This document shows positions 37,238-48,882 of a DNA stretch of 64,000 nt, in pieces. Position 1 is the stretch's first letter. The number at the start of each line of letters is the position of its first letter. The notes under the pieces are model-generated. The model searched no databases and had not been told where the DNA came from. It saw only the letters and a program-made list of their open reading frames with translations. Source of the DNA: Chaetorhynchus papuensis (lineage: Eukaryota; Chordata; Aves; Passeriformes; Rhipiduridae); contig VWYX01000082.1 in the NCBI GenBank assembly GCA_013396525.1, positions 823,573 through 887,572 of the forward strand. The letters are read 5' to 3'. The position numbers and the translations under genes are program-made.

Positions 37238-37376
37238 ATCACAGAATCACAGTATTTTAAGTTGTAAGGGACCCACAAGGATCAAGTCCAGCTCTTAAGT
37301 GAATGGCCCATACAGTGATGAACCCACAACCCTGGTGTTATCAGCACTGTGGTCTAACCAACTGAGCTAATCCCAG
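37238..37376 (-). mobile_element. tRNA-Ile-derived SINE with CR1-like tail (TguSINE1-like), minus strand
   Basis: Read on the minus strand, the 5' part closely follows a tRNA-Ile sequence. An intact A box (TAGCTCAGTTGG, plus-strand 37358-37369) is followed by TGCTGATAACACCAGGGTT, matching the anticodon arm. A degraded B box (37314-37324) and a TATGGGCC acceptor-side match come next. After the head comes a CR1-type 3' end, with octamer tail at 37238-37260. A tRNA-Ile head joined to a CR1 tail is what I recall for TguSINE1, a passerine family mobilised by CR1. Changes in the B box make it transcriptionally doubtful. Confidence 0.85.
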
Positions 37377-39224
37377 TATTTAATGCTTGTGCCGGTCCCT
37401 CCCTGTGCCATTCCCACCACTACTACCCTCCCCACAACCCTCATTTTCACACAGAGGTTCACGACTTTCATGGGAAGAGAGCAAAGTACAGAGTGGCCAC
37501 AGGAGTAAAAAGCAAAAATGAAAGGATGGGGTTTGACAGGCTGAGACTGTGGTGGCAGGAAAAGGAGAAAAGGAAATATTTGCCACCCCAAGGAAATCCC
37601 ATCCAGGGCAGCTATCATAGAATTAGCAAGAACAGCAAGGCCCTTGCAGGAAGCATGCAAACCACATACTTTTTGTAGCATTAGGCATCTGACCTAATTA
37701 CACAGAATTACCCTGTGCCTGGGAAGTGCCTACATCTCTTTCTGTTGTCTCCTTAAGGAATGTAGTGTTGATCCTCTGAATCATACCTAAGTGAGATGTC
37801 CAAATTTGATGGTGTGAATAACCCTCTAGGAGCAATAAATAAAACTCTGCACAGCTTAGTACTGGCAGGAAGTATGTTTTGATAGTAGTCATGTTTACAA
37901 TTCCCAACTGAATAAGCATTACTCTTAGATTTGACATTGTTATGAGAAGACTTACAGTCTATAATTTCAGTATCTCTTTCTACAAATGCTGTTAAGTTTG
38001 CACACTATTTCAACCGGTTCCCTAACTGTCCTGGACAGTAGCATTTGCAAAGCCAGAGTCTGGAAAAAGTGTCTCTTTAGGCTGCCACCCCGCACACCAG
38101 GAGTTCAATTCTGATTAAAGATGGTTAATGTTTCCATTTTTAATACTCAGTTTGAGGCAATGAAAGGTCATCTGACCTTCAGGAAGAAGGTTTAGTTTTC
38201 CTACCCCAAATCATTACTCCCATTTGAGCTTTTTCTTCTGCTTGAGCCATGGTTAGAAAAGATGAAATATGCTCTTAACCTAGTGCTCTTCTATAGGAGA
38301 TAACATTTCTAGAGTTCTTTCCTGGTCACTCTTCTGCACTACAATTGTGTTGCTTTCAATCCCAGTCTCATCAACTACCTTATCTACAATACTTACCTCT
38401 GACATGACACACAGTGCCAGAAAAAAGCAGTCTGAAATTTGCAGAAAGCATAACTTATTTGTAGATCATTTAGTAAATGAAAACATAAATGGAGAGAGTG
38501 AATATTCTCTCAGAGTGGAAACAAAAAGCGTCTCCTGGGTAACGGGATTTGAAGATGTTAAAGGTTTCTTGCTTGCTTAAAAAGCACTGCTCTTGGCTTT
38601 TCCCTTGTCTGGATTGACTAATTGCCTTGGCATCTATTACTTAGCTAGCAGTCAGGGTGCAGTTTTTGTGTTCCAGCCTTTGCTGCCTTCCTGGTTAAAT
38701 CATAAAAACGCAAGACCGAAAGCATGCTTGCCTACACTATGTAGATTGCAGCTGTTTTTCTTCTGTGCTCTACCTTCTGTATATTATATGCTATATGTAG
38801 CACTATATGTGCTATGTAGTTGTCTCCTGTGCAAAAAGAAACAGGCAGTAAGAGAGTAGTGTTAAATCCTTTCAGTACCCACTAAATGTACAAAGAGCAT
38901 CCTCCAAGATTTGGAGGGCACCACTGAAACAGAGAGCAATCGACATGCTACCTTTCTCTTGGTCACAGTGTATTGTTGGAGCTGAGAGACACTAGCCCAT
39001 TAAAGCCTCTTTTGCCCCCTTGAACTATTCACAAAGGAGGAAGAGTGCTTTGTTACTCAAAATGGGAGCTGAGAGAAGTCTTAAAATAAATCCTTCCTGC
39101 TGTTACATGCACTTCTTTGCGTTGCCATATAACTACTGAGTCAGGTTTGCAGAGCACAGGTAGACTTCTTGGTCACATCACTAAGTGTCAGAATCTTAAG
39201 TGGCACATCTGGGTTCATCTTCTG

Positions 39225-39242
39225 AAAAAAAAAAAAAAAAAA
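39225..39242. repeat. Poly(A) tract
   Basis: Eighteen consecutive A. No retroposon body recognised next to it. Confidence 0.9.
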
Positions 39243-39329
39243 GGCAATGCATTAATATGGAGCAAAGCCTCTTTTATGTGCTCCAGGAACCTACAAGGAT
39301 AGATGCCTTAGAGGAGTAGACAGATAGAA

Positions 39330-39351
39330 GGAGAGAGAGGGAGAGAGAGAT
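39330..39351. repeat. (GA)n microsatellite
   Basis: Short GA-rich run with G interruptions. Confidence 0.8.
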
Positions 39352-39744
39352 AGGCATGCAAGCAGGCAGACATTAGGAAATCTGTCCTTGACCTTCATAT
39401 GCCAAAGAAATTATTTTTGTTTGAGGTGGGGGAAAGTCAACCCCTTAAGGGAAAACAGAAGAGGGGAGAGAGGTAATAAGGAAATGAGTCAGACACAAAG
39501 AATTGTTGGCAAATACAGGCACTTCCTAGTAAAAAAGGACGGTTTTCAGCTGATCTAATGTTAAAAACCACAGATAATATGTGCCTGGTTTTTATTTAGT
39601 CCCCCTTGTAGCTAGAAATATTAGAGTTTAATAAATGGGAAAAAAGTGAGAAGCAAGACCCTTTTCTCTCTCTTCCCTGCTTCCCCAAATCACTCAGGGG
39701 AGTAGGCTGAAAGTCTGAACCCGTGTTTTAATTTTGGGTTTAGC

Positions 39745-39760
39745 TTTTTTTTTTTTTTTT
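39745..39760. repeat. Poly(T) tract
   Basis: Sixteen consecutive T followed by a GCCTCC motif. Confidence 0.85.
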
Positions 39761-42700
39761 GCCTCCCCAGATAGGAGGTTTGAGGAGCTGTTTCACTGTA
39801 ACCATTTAAAGGGGTAAAACATGTGGTTTCTTCATGGAGCTGTATATAATGAGATTGAATTAACTTGTGTAACTATATAATTACGATGATGATAACTGAT
39901 ATTTTATTTTAGATGTTATTAACCAAGGAACACTGAACTACTCTAGATTCGTTGATAAATCCCCAAGGTCCTTCTTGTTGCAGAATCTGCTGGGTCTGAA
40001 AGAGTCACAGACCTCTTCACAATCCTTCCAAGCACTCAAATTAATTGCAATCTGAGGAGCTGGCTGGAGCCTTATCCAGATTACAACCTAACCAGTACAG
40101 GATCTATCAAAGCAAAAAGCCTGTGTCTTATCACTATTGCTAAATGAAAGTTGCAGTTATGAACAGCAGAAACACTGGGGGCAGCTGCAACTCAAGTAGA
40201 AACAGTCATAGTCAAAAATAAAGAATGAGGCAATTTTGCTACCTTGGAAACAAACTATGAGGGAAAAACAGGAGTATATTGCAGTCAAGGATGGCCAAAG
40301 TTAAGCAAATGAAGGATAAGTGTGGAAAATCCATAGTTTGTGAGGGAAGATGAGCTGTAGAAACACTGATTAATTCATTAATATGTTGGTATAAGCCTTT
40401 GTTGAAAAGTCACTATCTTCAGCCACTAGACATTTGAAATCCTGCTTCTTCCTGTGAGATACTGACTGAATGTACCAGTCTGAGTTTACTCTTGTCAGTC
40501 TGCAGAATCAGAAATTCGGAAGCCAAGGTACAGAGGTGCTATAGACCTTCTCTGACAATGTCAATAGAATTTAAACAGTTATGCAATAAGGTGGTTTTTA
40601 TTAAGCTCATTGTCAATCACTGCATCCCCATTCCCTTGTCAGGTGGAAGGGGATTATTTCCTTATTAAATATATATCTATATACTTGATCTTTAGTACAA
40701 TTTCAGTTGTAGCAAATCATCCATATCATTTTAACAGTGATGTGTTTACAGCAGTGTAAAGTCACTCTGTTGGCTATTCTGAGAGGGAGAGAAGGAAACT
40801 GTAGTGAATAGGTCCTGTCTGCCTTTCGATGACATCTGTTTCATTGGAGGTCAGACTAGGCTACCCTGTATTTAGTTCTTTTGGCTTTGACCTACTAGTG
40901 TATGAGTTCAAGCTGTTATCTTCTTTCTAAGGTATAGCTTTGAGGAGGTATTGTGCCCAAATGAGGAAAACTATGCATAAATAAGGAAATTTTTTAACTT
41001 CTTTCCTTGAAGACACAAACATCTCTTCATGCAGGGTTTGTCGCGGGCTAAGAGGAGACATTTTTATCACACCTCATGGCTGAAACACTGTAATTATGAT
41101 GAATGAGTCTAGTTACATTCTTTATTCCATATGGTTCTGTCATGAATATTTCAATACTCATACACTTTTCAATATACATTTTCAGTGTAGATTTCTGTCT
41201 GGGACTGAAACAGTGCTGATCCTCAGTTTTGCTTTGGATGTCAGACAGAGTGAGGGAAAACCAAGAAGCAGCATCCTCTCCCACTGTCCTCGATGTTGCT
41301 AAGATGCACATAAATGCTAACTGCTCTCTTAGGATGTCTATATGCGCCTCAATATTCGACTTACATCACAGCTAATGGCATGGAGACATCCTCATTGAAG
41401 AAAACCCACAGCAACCACCTAATTCCACTGCAAGAATAAGAGAAGCCAGTATTACTGAGTGCTCCTACTGGCTGCTAATAGTCAGCCCAGAAATCCTCAA
41501 TGTCAGAAACAAAATTTAGTAAGAAATTAGCACTGACATTGTTCAAATATATATTTTGTATTACAAACATGTTTCAAAATGGAAAAGAGCTCCAAACGCA
41601 TTTGCAGATATATGTACGTGACAACTCAGCTCTGTGCTTTCTGTGAGTTACAACATAATCATTCTGCTTGGGTTTGTTCCTTCCATTCTTAATATATTAT
41701 TATTATAAACTTTGGCAACTAAACCTTCTAGAGAAATTACCCCAGGCACAACTAGTTAATTGACACATTTATTGGTTGTCTGAAAGTATGCAGCATTAGA
41801 AATTCCTCCCATTCATGCCTTTTTTTCTCTGACAGGATATACAATGAAACACCACTAGATGAACTACCAGAAGTTCATTCAATCTATTGTCTTTTTAAGC
41901 AAGTTTGGTGGTGGAAAATGTAGTGAAGCAGATGATTGCCACCAATAGAAATACTCTGTCAGCCTTTACAAGTAACCTTACATTGACAGGATTCATCAGA
42001 CCTGTGACACAAGTCACTGGGTAGTAGTGCCCAAGGTGAAATAGCAATCCCCAAAAATCTTAAAAAATTTAGTAAACAAGAGGTTCATTTAGTTAATTCA
42101 GATGTGCTCCAAAGCATTTCAGAGAGCAGAGAAAAAGAAGTTGCAGTGTGCTTCTTCGAACTTTCTATTATCTGTCATCACCTGGGGTATTCCTTGATCT
42201 GTCATCTTGAATAATTATGTAGATTGAGATAGTATAAATATTAACAGGATTTCTGAAGACGAAGGATACTAATGTTGGTGTCTTCCTGTAAAGCTTCAGT
42301 TCAAAGTTTTTATTAACTAGTATTACCCAGGGCTTTCAAAAAGAATCACATGGATGCTTGACCTGTAAAAGAATGAAAAGGTAAAATATTTCTACAATGA
42401 GATGTACTGGAGAAAAAAATCAACCAGCACACGCATTTTCAACATACATACACATTAACTGTAGTTTTAGTACAGAGCAGCATTTAAGAGACAGTTTTGT
42501 TTTCAGACATACTTCTGTAGGCTTGCTGAGGACAGTAAATTTAAAAAAATCTGAGGCATCTGAAAGTACATTTGTTTCAAAAGTACATTTGGCCCCATTT
42601 ACTTACTAAACATCAGAAGATCTGGGCTTTGTTTGACATTGCTGTATTTAGGGATACACTTTCAAGAACAATTACATTGTCAACATCTAAATTGAAATTT

Positions 42701-43009
42701 GTTGAAATATGAGCACTACTGTTCCATTTTCAGTGAGGGTTTGTGTCTCTACAGAGGCACACGGCTAACCTGGTGTGGGGGTTACACAGAATGATCTTAG
42801 CTTTTGTGGCTGAAGTCCCAGTGAACCAGCTCCATTCTGTGGAATTACTAGGACACTGCCAGCAGGCACTGCAATGTAGTTGTCACAGGGTAGGTAGAGA
42901 TCATGCTATCCTCACTGGGTCTTAATTATCTGTCTTTGTTTAAGCGCAAACACCAAATTCAGAACTGACCCGCTGCACCCCTGAACAGCAGCTACTGGCC
43001 TTGTCTTAC

Positions 43010-43114
43010 CGTCTGGAGCAAAGGTAACTGACCATTTTCTGCAGCGGACGAGCGGGCCTGTGGGCTGTACTCCTGTGAGTGCATTGCCATAGCAAGCCAT
43101 CATGGGGAGTGAGG
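43010..43114 (-). other. Possible 105-bp internal exon, unknown gene
   Basis: On the minus strand a CTCCTTTCAG acceptor (just above 43114) and a GTAAGA donor (43009-43004) bound 105 bp. These read open in one frame as 35 codons, phase 1 at both ends. The last residues are WSVTFAPDG, which resembles the WD-repeat-like SVAFSPDG motif, but nine residues are too few for assignment. The interval keeps CpGs (CGGACGAGCGG on the plus strand), unlike its surroundings. The plus strand also has a possible donor (CAAAGGTAACT). It may equally be a conserved non-coding element. Confidence 0.2.
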
Positions 43115-45249
43115 CTGAAAGGAGTGCGATCCTCATTCTCATCAAGCAGCCGTTGGCACACCTGGAGCTCCATTAATTTCAGACCATTTACTCAGTAAAA
43201 TAAATGGTGGTCCATATCTGGCTTGTTTAGTCATGTTTTTAAGGGTAAGCAGTGACTGCCTTGGAATGGAAAGTGTTACTGTTAAAGATCTCCTTATACA
43301 AGTGAGCAGGACAGCCAATCAGATATGTGGCATTTCCATGGGATTCTGGCTTTAGGGCTGCCTATCAAATGGATCATTAATGAGTCAGGTTCTGGCAAAA
43401 GCACAGGAAAGCCTCAGGAGAAAAATGGGGAGATGAGCTGGCATTTCTGGTGTTGGTGTCGCTACTTCTAGCCATGATCTTCACAAAGTGTGAAAGGGCA
43501 AACAGCCAACCAAAGGTAGGAGTCATTCCTGAGTAACTTCCCCAGAAACTTTGTCAATGAAGGGCTCTTTTCCAAAGATCATGGTGGCAGAATGAGACCT
43601 ATCAGCCCAAGGTCCTTCTCTATTTGGTTTTTATTTCTCAGCATGTCAAAGGAAGCCATGTCACCTGTATGGCATGACCCCATGGCAGCTGTCTCATCCA
43701 CTCCAGCTCTCCTCCCATGCCTAACAGACAGAGGCTGGAGCCAAAGGCATACTCGTTTGCCTACTCAGGTGGCAGTTTTTTATGAAAAGTAAGTTAATAA
43801 ATTAATGTAGATAACAGAACAAATAAAGTCCAAAGAGAAAGGCCAGAAACACTATGAGAAATTTTTCTTTCTTCCCCGGAAAAAAGAAGTAGGGAAGGAT
43901 ATTGATGGAGGAAAGAACATGAAGAGTAGCATGAGGAGGAACAGGAGAAGGGGAAGATGACTTCAGGGTGACGTGGTGGGGAGTAAAGAAAAGAGAGTGA
44001 GAAAGAAAAGACACCATTGTAATATCTTGCTGATAATTAAATGAATTAAAATCAATATCTCAATTTTATTTTTATTATCATGCTTGATTCTTGATGTAAC
44101 AATGGATACACAAGAAATGTTCTCTAAACAGCAGATAGGAAAGTGTGAAATTCATTCCTCTCAGTTAAGGTCTTAAAAATCCTGTGATACTATCTAAAGG
44201 CATTTTTTTCCTCTTGTAACTAATTACAGAATTTTCTTGTTAGTTTGAATATAAATTAGAGCATTTCTATGAGTAGTCCTACATGCACAGCACTAAGCTT
44301 CAGAGCAAGGTAAGTGTAGAAATCTTTGAAAAAAGGATTCTTTGTATGATACAAGGCAATACTTGTATCTTAACATATCTCTTAGCAGAGATTCTTTCTC
44401 TGCTAAATAAGTAATGCTTCATCAATCTGTAATTACTTCTAATGATGTAATTACTACTACAGAGAAGTGATGATGTCAATGTTGGTATATTTTTATTCAT
44501 TGCAAGAGATTCTATGACTTGTAGCCCTTTCTGCAAAGGATTTCAGGACAGTGCCATGTTGTTTATGAGGCCTTCTGAAGAAGTCTTTTCCCTTTGGCAA
44601 GCTTGTGGGACAGGAAAACTGACCTGAAACTCCATCTGATTTCATGACCTTCTCTCTAGGATGAAAATTCAAGTAGTCTACATTTTCTATGGTCAAAGAC
44701 AACATAAAAACAGAAACCCAAACCTTATAATCTCTGTATCAGTTGTAGAAGTGTTGGACACTGTCACATATCCTTATCGTCTTTGGTTTCTCATATCCAT
44801 ATGTTACTTTTCTATCTTGCCACCATGATTATATTGTATCATTTTTATAGTTTTTCTAGAGAAACAGAACTGCTCCAGAAGTTGGTGTGTTTGCTGCTAG
44901 AGTTTCCAAAGTAGCTCACATTATCTTGTATCAATCATGAACAAATAAATGTTAAAGGTAGAGATGCTAAGGAATTCAGAATTTGTCCATGAACATAATA
45001 TTCATTTTGTCTCATCTACCAGAGTCTGTTGAAACATCTTTTACTATTATACCACCTATCCATTTCCACTGACATAGCTGGAGAATGGGAGATGACAAGT
45101 AGGCCCCTAAGGAGGGGACTGAGATGTTGATTTTTCTCTTGTGTACCATATGATAGAAACACAAGTTGGAAGGCGACCCTGGAAGAATGAAGGATATATA
45201 TTATCTTTGTGTGGTTTTGGTTCAAGTAGTTGCATCATGCAGCTTACTC

Positions 45250-45281
45250 NNNNNNNNNNNNNNNNNNNNNNNNNNNNNNNN
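45250..45281. other. Assembly gap (32 N)
   Basis: Run of 32 undetermined bases directly before an A-rich tract, probably a sequencing failure in low-complexity DNA. Frames crossing it are meaningless. Confidence 0.99.
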
Positions 45282-45287
45282 TTTAGC

Positions 45288-45340
45288 AAAAAAAAAAAAA
45301 GAAAAAAAAAAAAAAAAAAAAGAAAGAAAAAAGAAAATAA
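45288..45340. repeat. A-rich tract with G interruptions
   Basis: Almost pure A with scattered G, beside the assembly gap. Confidence 0.9.
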
Positions 45341-47170
45341 TTATCACGGGGGACTTCCTTCTGACATTGTGCCCTGAAGATGAGCTTCCAAAAAGCAGCT
45401 CTGAAAGGTTCCTCATCTTGGGGCACTAATAAATTCTACCTCCTTTACTCCTTCCCATATTATGTATTTATTCACGTTCACTCAAATTATGTGGTTGTTT
45501 GAATATCACACTCACAGGAAACCAGCCTAAAAAGAATAACTGTAATTTTTTGGCTGCTCCTGAGAAGGTATTTTAAAGAACCTAAAGCTGTTTCAGAGTT
45601 AGGTTTATGAAAGATATTACTTGGAAATTGAGAGTAATTTTAAACTCTGTCTCAGTAAGAAGCTGAAAATAAGTTCCACTAATGTTTTCTTTCTTTTCTT
45701 GAGTCATCTGATTGCACCCAATTTCCTTTGAATTTTGTTCTTTTCTGGTTTGTGTTATACCCCTTTCCAATAGTACTGGATGAAATACCAAGAACAAGCT
45801 TTATTATGAAGGTTTTCTGTGGCTAGAACATCAGCAAGCCAATGACTTTCAAATTAGACTCTATAGGAAAGAGGCTGCCCTGTTGCCATGTTATTGAGAG
45901 ATGTCTTTCTTGAAAACTCCATCACAGCTAACCAAGCAATAGTCTCACGCCAGTAAGCTGAACAATTGGAGACTTAGTCTGTTACTTAAGCTGCGGAGTG
46001 TTTGGATGTTTGGAAATACTGCACAGATTCACATGAGTAAGAGAAAAACAAGCAGATGCAAAGGATGGGAAAAAGCATTTACAATGTTTGTTAGAGCAGA
46101 AGCTTTCTGACGCACCTCGGAATCATTTCTTCAGTCACCTTTTCAAGATGTGCCTGGATGAGGTGATGCACACAATGAGATGTTTCCCCATTTCCAGGCT
46201 TATGTGCCAGCTGCAGCAGCAAACTGAGGAGCTCTATTTTTCTAGAAAAACACAAGCAATGCTTCATTGGTGTGAGAAAGGCACAGTTATATTGCTTTCA
46301 GCACAGCTTGGACGATTTACATTGGCTCCAGAAAGTCTTGCACAGTGAACTCACATTCTCGTTGCAACAGAGGAGCACAAAACGTGAGAAGAAATTGGGG
46401 TTTTTTTGTCCCCATAACCATAATTTTAAGTGGTTCTTCATGCGAAGGAAGGTGCTGTTCCAGGAACAATTTATGATTTCTGAACAATTTATGAGCATAC
46501 AGTTCTGAACAGGAAATTGGTTCAAGACACAAGTTATCACTGGCAGACCTCATTTATATGCAGCAAAAATATCACCTACAGCTTTCCCGAGATTGGCCTG
46601 TGCTCAACATGCCTTCACTGATTACATGTGTTGCCTGCAGCTCCATTTTGATTGCACACACTGTATCCCCAAGGTCTCTTGCAGGAGAGAGTTACACAGA
46701 ACATGTTGTTCCGTAGGAACCTCCTTTTGACAAGGAATCTGTCTTCACTGTCGTGTCTGTCATACCAGAGATAAATCAGTGTCAATATACCACTCCAAAA
46801 ATAGTCTGGGCCTGCTTTACCTTCAGGCAGCCTTAGACAGTTGGCACACACTGCCTCTGTCTCAAGACCCAGAGAGAGGCAGGTGCTCCTTCAGCACTGC
46901 CGAATTCATGAACATTTGTCAGCTGAAAAAGAAAGTTCCACAGAGAAGCAAGATCTTCCTTTATTTGGCCCTGGGAGGTTTCTTCCTTTTCCTTTTTGGC
47001 TTTGTGCATCTTATCAGTGGCTCTTTATGCCTTTCCAGTCTAACTAATTGATTCCTTTCTCTTGTGATGCTTTTGTAATTGGATTGTAATAAATTATACC
47101 CTGCTGTTTAAGAATGTGTCAAATATTGTTTTAACTTGTCCAATGAAAAGAATTGAGAACTAGAGACTGA

Positions 47171-47222
47171 ATCACAAAGTATCATAGAATTTTTCTGGTA
47201 TTAAAAAGACACTTAATAATTC
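47171..47222 (-). mobile_element. Doubtful CR1 tail trace
   Basis: The plus strand has 'atcacaaagtatcatagaat' followed by 'ttaaaaagacacttaa', loosely like a reverse-complemented CR1 3' end. Similarity stops there, so this may be chance. Confidence 0.3.
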
Positions 47223-48700
47223 TGCTGTCACTTAACGTCTACATAAATCCAGTATGAGTCCACTGGCCTCAAGTACTTTCTCAGCATTTACACCACTGTG
47301 AGTGATGGCAGAGTTTAACTCTTCATTCCTGTGGTGAGATAGATGGACTCCAGGCCAAGATACACAGACTGTGTTGGGAAAGCAGTGAGTAATGCTACAC
47401 AATAATTTGAAGAGGCTAAATTAAAAACACTGATGGTTGCCTGAGGATGCTGTATTCATAAAGAGGGTGGCTAAAAAGTACCCCTTTACCTAGTACCTAG
47501 TATTGCAATGAATTTTTGCCATGGATAAAACCAGAAGTTTTTACATATGTTTCCTAAACCTGGTACAGTATTCTTTCCTGTACTAACAGGATTCAGATAG
47601 TAAGAACAGGCTGCCAGGCAAAGACCAGGCTTCTCTCAAGAGAGCAATTGTTTTCCCTATCACTGTGAGTCAATCTGGTCCCTGGACTGCTCCAGTCTCC
47701 TCTCACTGCATCAGACTGGCCAACTGCGCCAAATTATGTGTCAAGGCTTTTGGCAGTGCAACCTATTTCCCACAGAACACCAAACAGAATTGCACTCTTC
47801 ATTTAAGTCACTGACTGGACTGCAACCACTGAGCTCTTTTATACAGGATAGAAAAGCTCATGTTTCAGCTGTTATTTTGCATGGGGACTTCTTTTTTCGT
47901 TATTGTGGCCACATACCACTGGCAGTTGTACAGATTAAGAACAATGCTTTAATCCGCTCAGCCCTTTGACAGTACTGTCCACACATCCTAGGAGTAAACG
48001 CTTTTACTCAACTGCTTCAGAATTTTGTTTAAATAAAAAAATCCTAGAAAGTAGATGTGATATTTTGTACTGCTTCACCTGCAACAAGAATGTGTAATCA
48101 TTCACTCCATATGCCTATTTAAAATCCTGGGCATGAATCATTATGACTGACCCATATAGAAGCAAGGAGGGTCAAAGCCTGTTTTCTTTCCCTCTCTAAA
48201 ATGCCAACAGAAGTGTAGGTTAACAGTGACTCACGTTAATCTTAGCTGAGATGGTTGAACCTTGGGAATCCAAAGAATGACTGTTTCATACATTAATTAG
48301 AGATTCATTATAAAGACTCCCTTCAAATGAGGAGTGTACAGGCTGCTACCTCTGGCATCCTGGCAGACATTCTTGGTTGCATGTGTTAGAAATCAGGTCC
48401 CAGCTAGGGAAGCCTGACCACAAGATGGATTGCTGCTGTAGACCTAGACCTTTTCTCAGCATGGACCCAGAAGTGCAGAAAGTTTGGGTGTCAATGGTTT
48501 TGAAGTGGCACCCTACAGTGCTAAGAGCAGAACTCTGTCCATAAGGAGTACATTTACAACTCCTTTTCTGTTCCCTGTAGTTCATGTTCCTTTGCTTTAA
48601 TTTAGGACATGTGGAAAAGTGTACACATACTGTTGATATATCTAGTACAACTTTAAATTGAATATAAGGGTTTGCTCTGGAGCCACAAGGAAAAATTCTA

Positions 48701-48882
48701 TCAGTTTCTATGAATTTCCTGGCTAAATTTGGTCCACCAAGATTTGCAGCAGTGCCTACATGGTATGGATAGATTTCTTTGAAGGTCTCTAATTTTGTCT
48801 TGCATAATATTCAGGTCTGCATTTCTAGTTACTGTGTGTAATTTAGGAAGATCTTCTGGTTTTCTGTCCTCTTTATGTACAT
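48701..48882 (-). other. Possible terminal exon, unknown gene
   Basis: On the minus strand a good polypyrimidine tract and acceptor (TTCATTTATTTTCCAAG) lead into 60 open codons ending in TGA at 48703-48701. An ATTAAA polyadenylation signal lies about 100 bases further on (plus-strand TTTAAT, 48596-48601). The predicted residues are strongly charged, with a heptad-like stretch LNIMQDKIRDLQRNL suggesting a short coiled coil. No family is recognised. The exon would start at phase 1. Confidence 0.2.

Noticed and set aside
37314..37370. A functional tRNA-Ile gene
   Set aside because: B box and stems are degraded and a CR1-like tail follows, so it is a SINE head rather than a tRNA gene.
39330..39351. 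GA repeat and other microsatellites as a CRISPR-like or structured array
   Set aside because: Simple dinucleotide repeats without unique spacers, in a vertebrate genome.
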